Both the position numbers and the translations under genes were made by a program. This document shows positions 6,267 through 6,439 of a stretch of DNA of 6,439 nucleotides, piece by piece. Source of the DNA: an uncultured Spirochaetaceae bacterium (GTDB taxonomy: Bacteria; Spirochaetota; Spirochaetia; Treponematales; Treponemataceae); NCBI GenBank assembly GCA_902796985.1, contig CADBRC010000004.1:1-6439 (forward strand). The letters are read 5' to 3'. The stretch's first letter is position 1, and each line of letters begins with the position of its first letter. The notes under the pieces were generated by a model. That model saw only the letters and a list, made by a program, of their open reading frames with translations. It was not told the DNA's origin and searched no databases.

Positions 6267-6346
6267 AGCAAATGCCCGCTTTGGGGTCCCCTCTCTGCTC
6301 CATACGTTCCCTCCGAAGCTTCCCCATAAGGCAGCAAATGCCCGCT
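6267..6346. repeat. Two 14-bp direct repeats 66 bp apart, probably part of an intergenic repeat element
   Basis: AGCAAATGCCCGCT occurs exactly at 6267-6280 and again at 6333-6346, a period of 66 bp. The second copy runs into the 12-bp perfect palindrome CCCGCTAGCGGG (6341-6352). Between the copies are GGGGTCCCC and the palindrome GAAGCTTC. Repeat units rich in short palindromes and lying between genes are typical of dispersed intergenic elements. That other copies exist in the genome is an inference that cannot be tested within this window. Confidence 0.5.
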
Positions 6347-6401
6347 AGCGGGGGCGGCACGTCTCCGCTTCACGCAGGGCGGGGGAAGTCTAGTTAAAGA
6401 G

Positions 6402-6426
6402 AATCCCGAAAGCTTGGGATTTCGGG
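6402..6426. repeat. Nested, mutually exclusive hairpins
   Basis: Two inverted repeats share the same bases. AATCCC (6402-6407) pairs with GGGATT (6416-6421), while CCCGAAA (6405-6411) pairs with TTTCGGG (6420-6426). Only one can form at a time. Read on the minus strand, the 7-bp stem is followed by ATTCTCTTT, a weak U-rich tail. It may be a poor terminator for a gene beyond the window edge. Confidence 0.4.
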
Positions 6427-6439
6427 TCGCTCTGCACAT

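Larger units (their letters stand above)
6100..6439. other. Intergenic region without a supported gene
   Basis: These 340 bases upstream of the operon promoter contain open frames on both strands (for example 6439 to 6215 on the minus strand and 6200 to 6397 on the plus strand). Their translations are low-complexity, Arg/Pro/Ser-rich and show no recognisable domain. GC-rich sequence stays open by chance, and the two frames exclude one another. What it does contain are repeats and hairpins, described separately. The 3' end of the next upstream gene is not visible. Confidence 0.6.

Noticed and set aside
6215..6439. Minus-strand 74-codon open frame at the window edge
   Set aside because: It consists largely of the 66-bp repeat translated, shows no recognisable domain, and a competing frame is open on the other strand.
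1..6439. Search for a defence system, transposon, CRISPR array or novel multi-gene system
   Set aside because: All sizeable genes belong to housekeeping or envelope families, no transposase, integrase or spaced repeat array is present, and the only repeat has two copies.

Overview
The window reads as a compact bacterial chromosome segment in which every supportable gene lies on the minus strand, so transcription runs from high to low coordinates. The base composition is GC-leaning. A DUF115/MptE-like (Maf-type) protein beside a membrane-anchored SurA/PpiD-like foldase and a PcrA-type helicase is most compatible with a spirochaete of the Treponema group. This assignment rests on gene content and general family knowledge, not on a database search, and is only moderately secure.

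Layout in transcription order. Bases 6439 to about 6100 are non-coding. They hold two nested alternative hairpins (6402-6426), a 14-bp direct repeat with a 66-bp period (6267-6346) that looks like part of a dispersed intergenic repeat, and an inverted repeat (6160-6175). A strong promoter (TTGACA, 17-bp spacer, TACACT) follows. Three genes are then tightly packed: a one-TM SurA/PpiD-like foldase (6062-4530), a DUF115/MptE-like protein (about 4533-2857) and a UvrD/PcrA helicase (2853-640). The first two are joined by a 4-bp overlap if the second starts at CTG, and the second and third are 3 bp apart. This is probably one translationally coupled operon.

Next comes a tRNA-Ala(CGC) gene (579-507) with its own promoter (TTGATT, 17 bp, TATAGT) and a strong intrinsic terminator (472-429). 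There is no clear terminator between the helicase and the tRNA, so some tRNA could also come from operon read-through. Immediately downstream an ABC-F ATPase gene begins at 403 from a separate extended -10 promoter embedded in the terminator tail. It runs off the window at base 1.

Functionally the genes are heterogeneous: envelope protein folding, a probable sugar- or pterin-type transferase of the flagellar Maf kind, DNA repair, a tRNA and a ribosome-associated ATPase. No defence system, mobile element or CRISPR array is visible. The points most worth a second look are the apparently leaderless starts of the two promoter-proximal genes, the probable CTG start (or a frameshift) that hides about 65 N-terminal residues of the DUF115 protein, the loss of parvulin catalytic histidines in the foldase, and the intergenic repeat.
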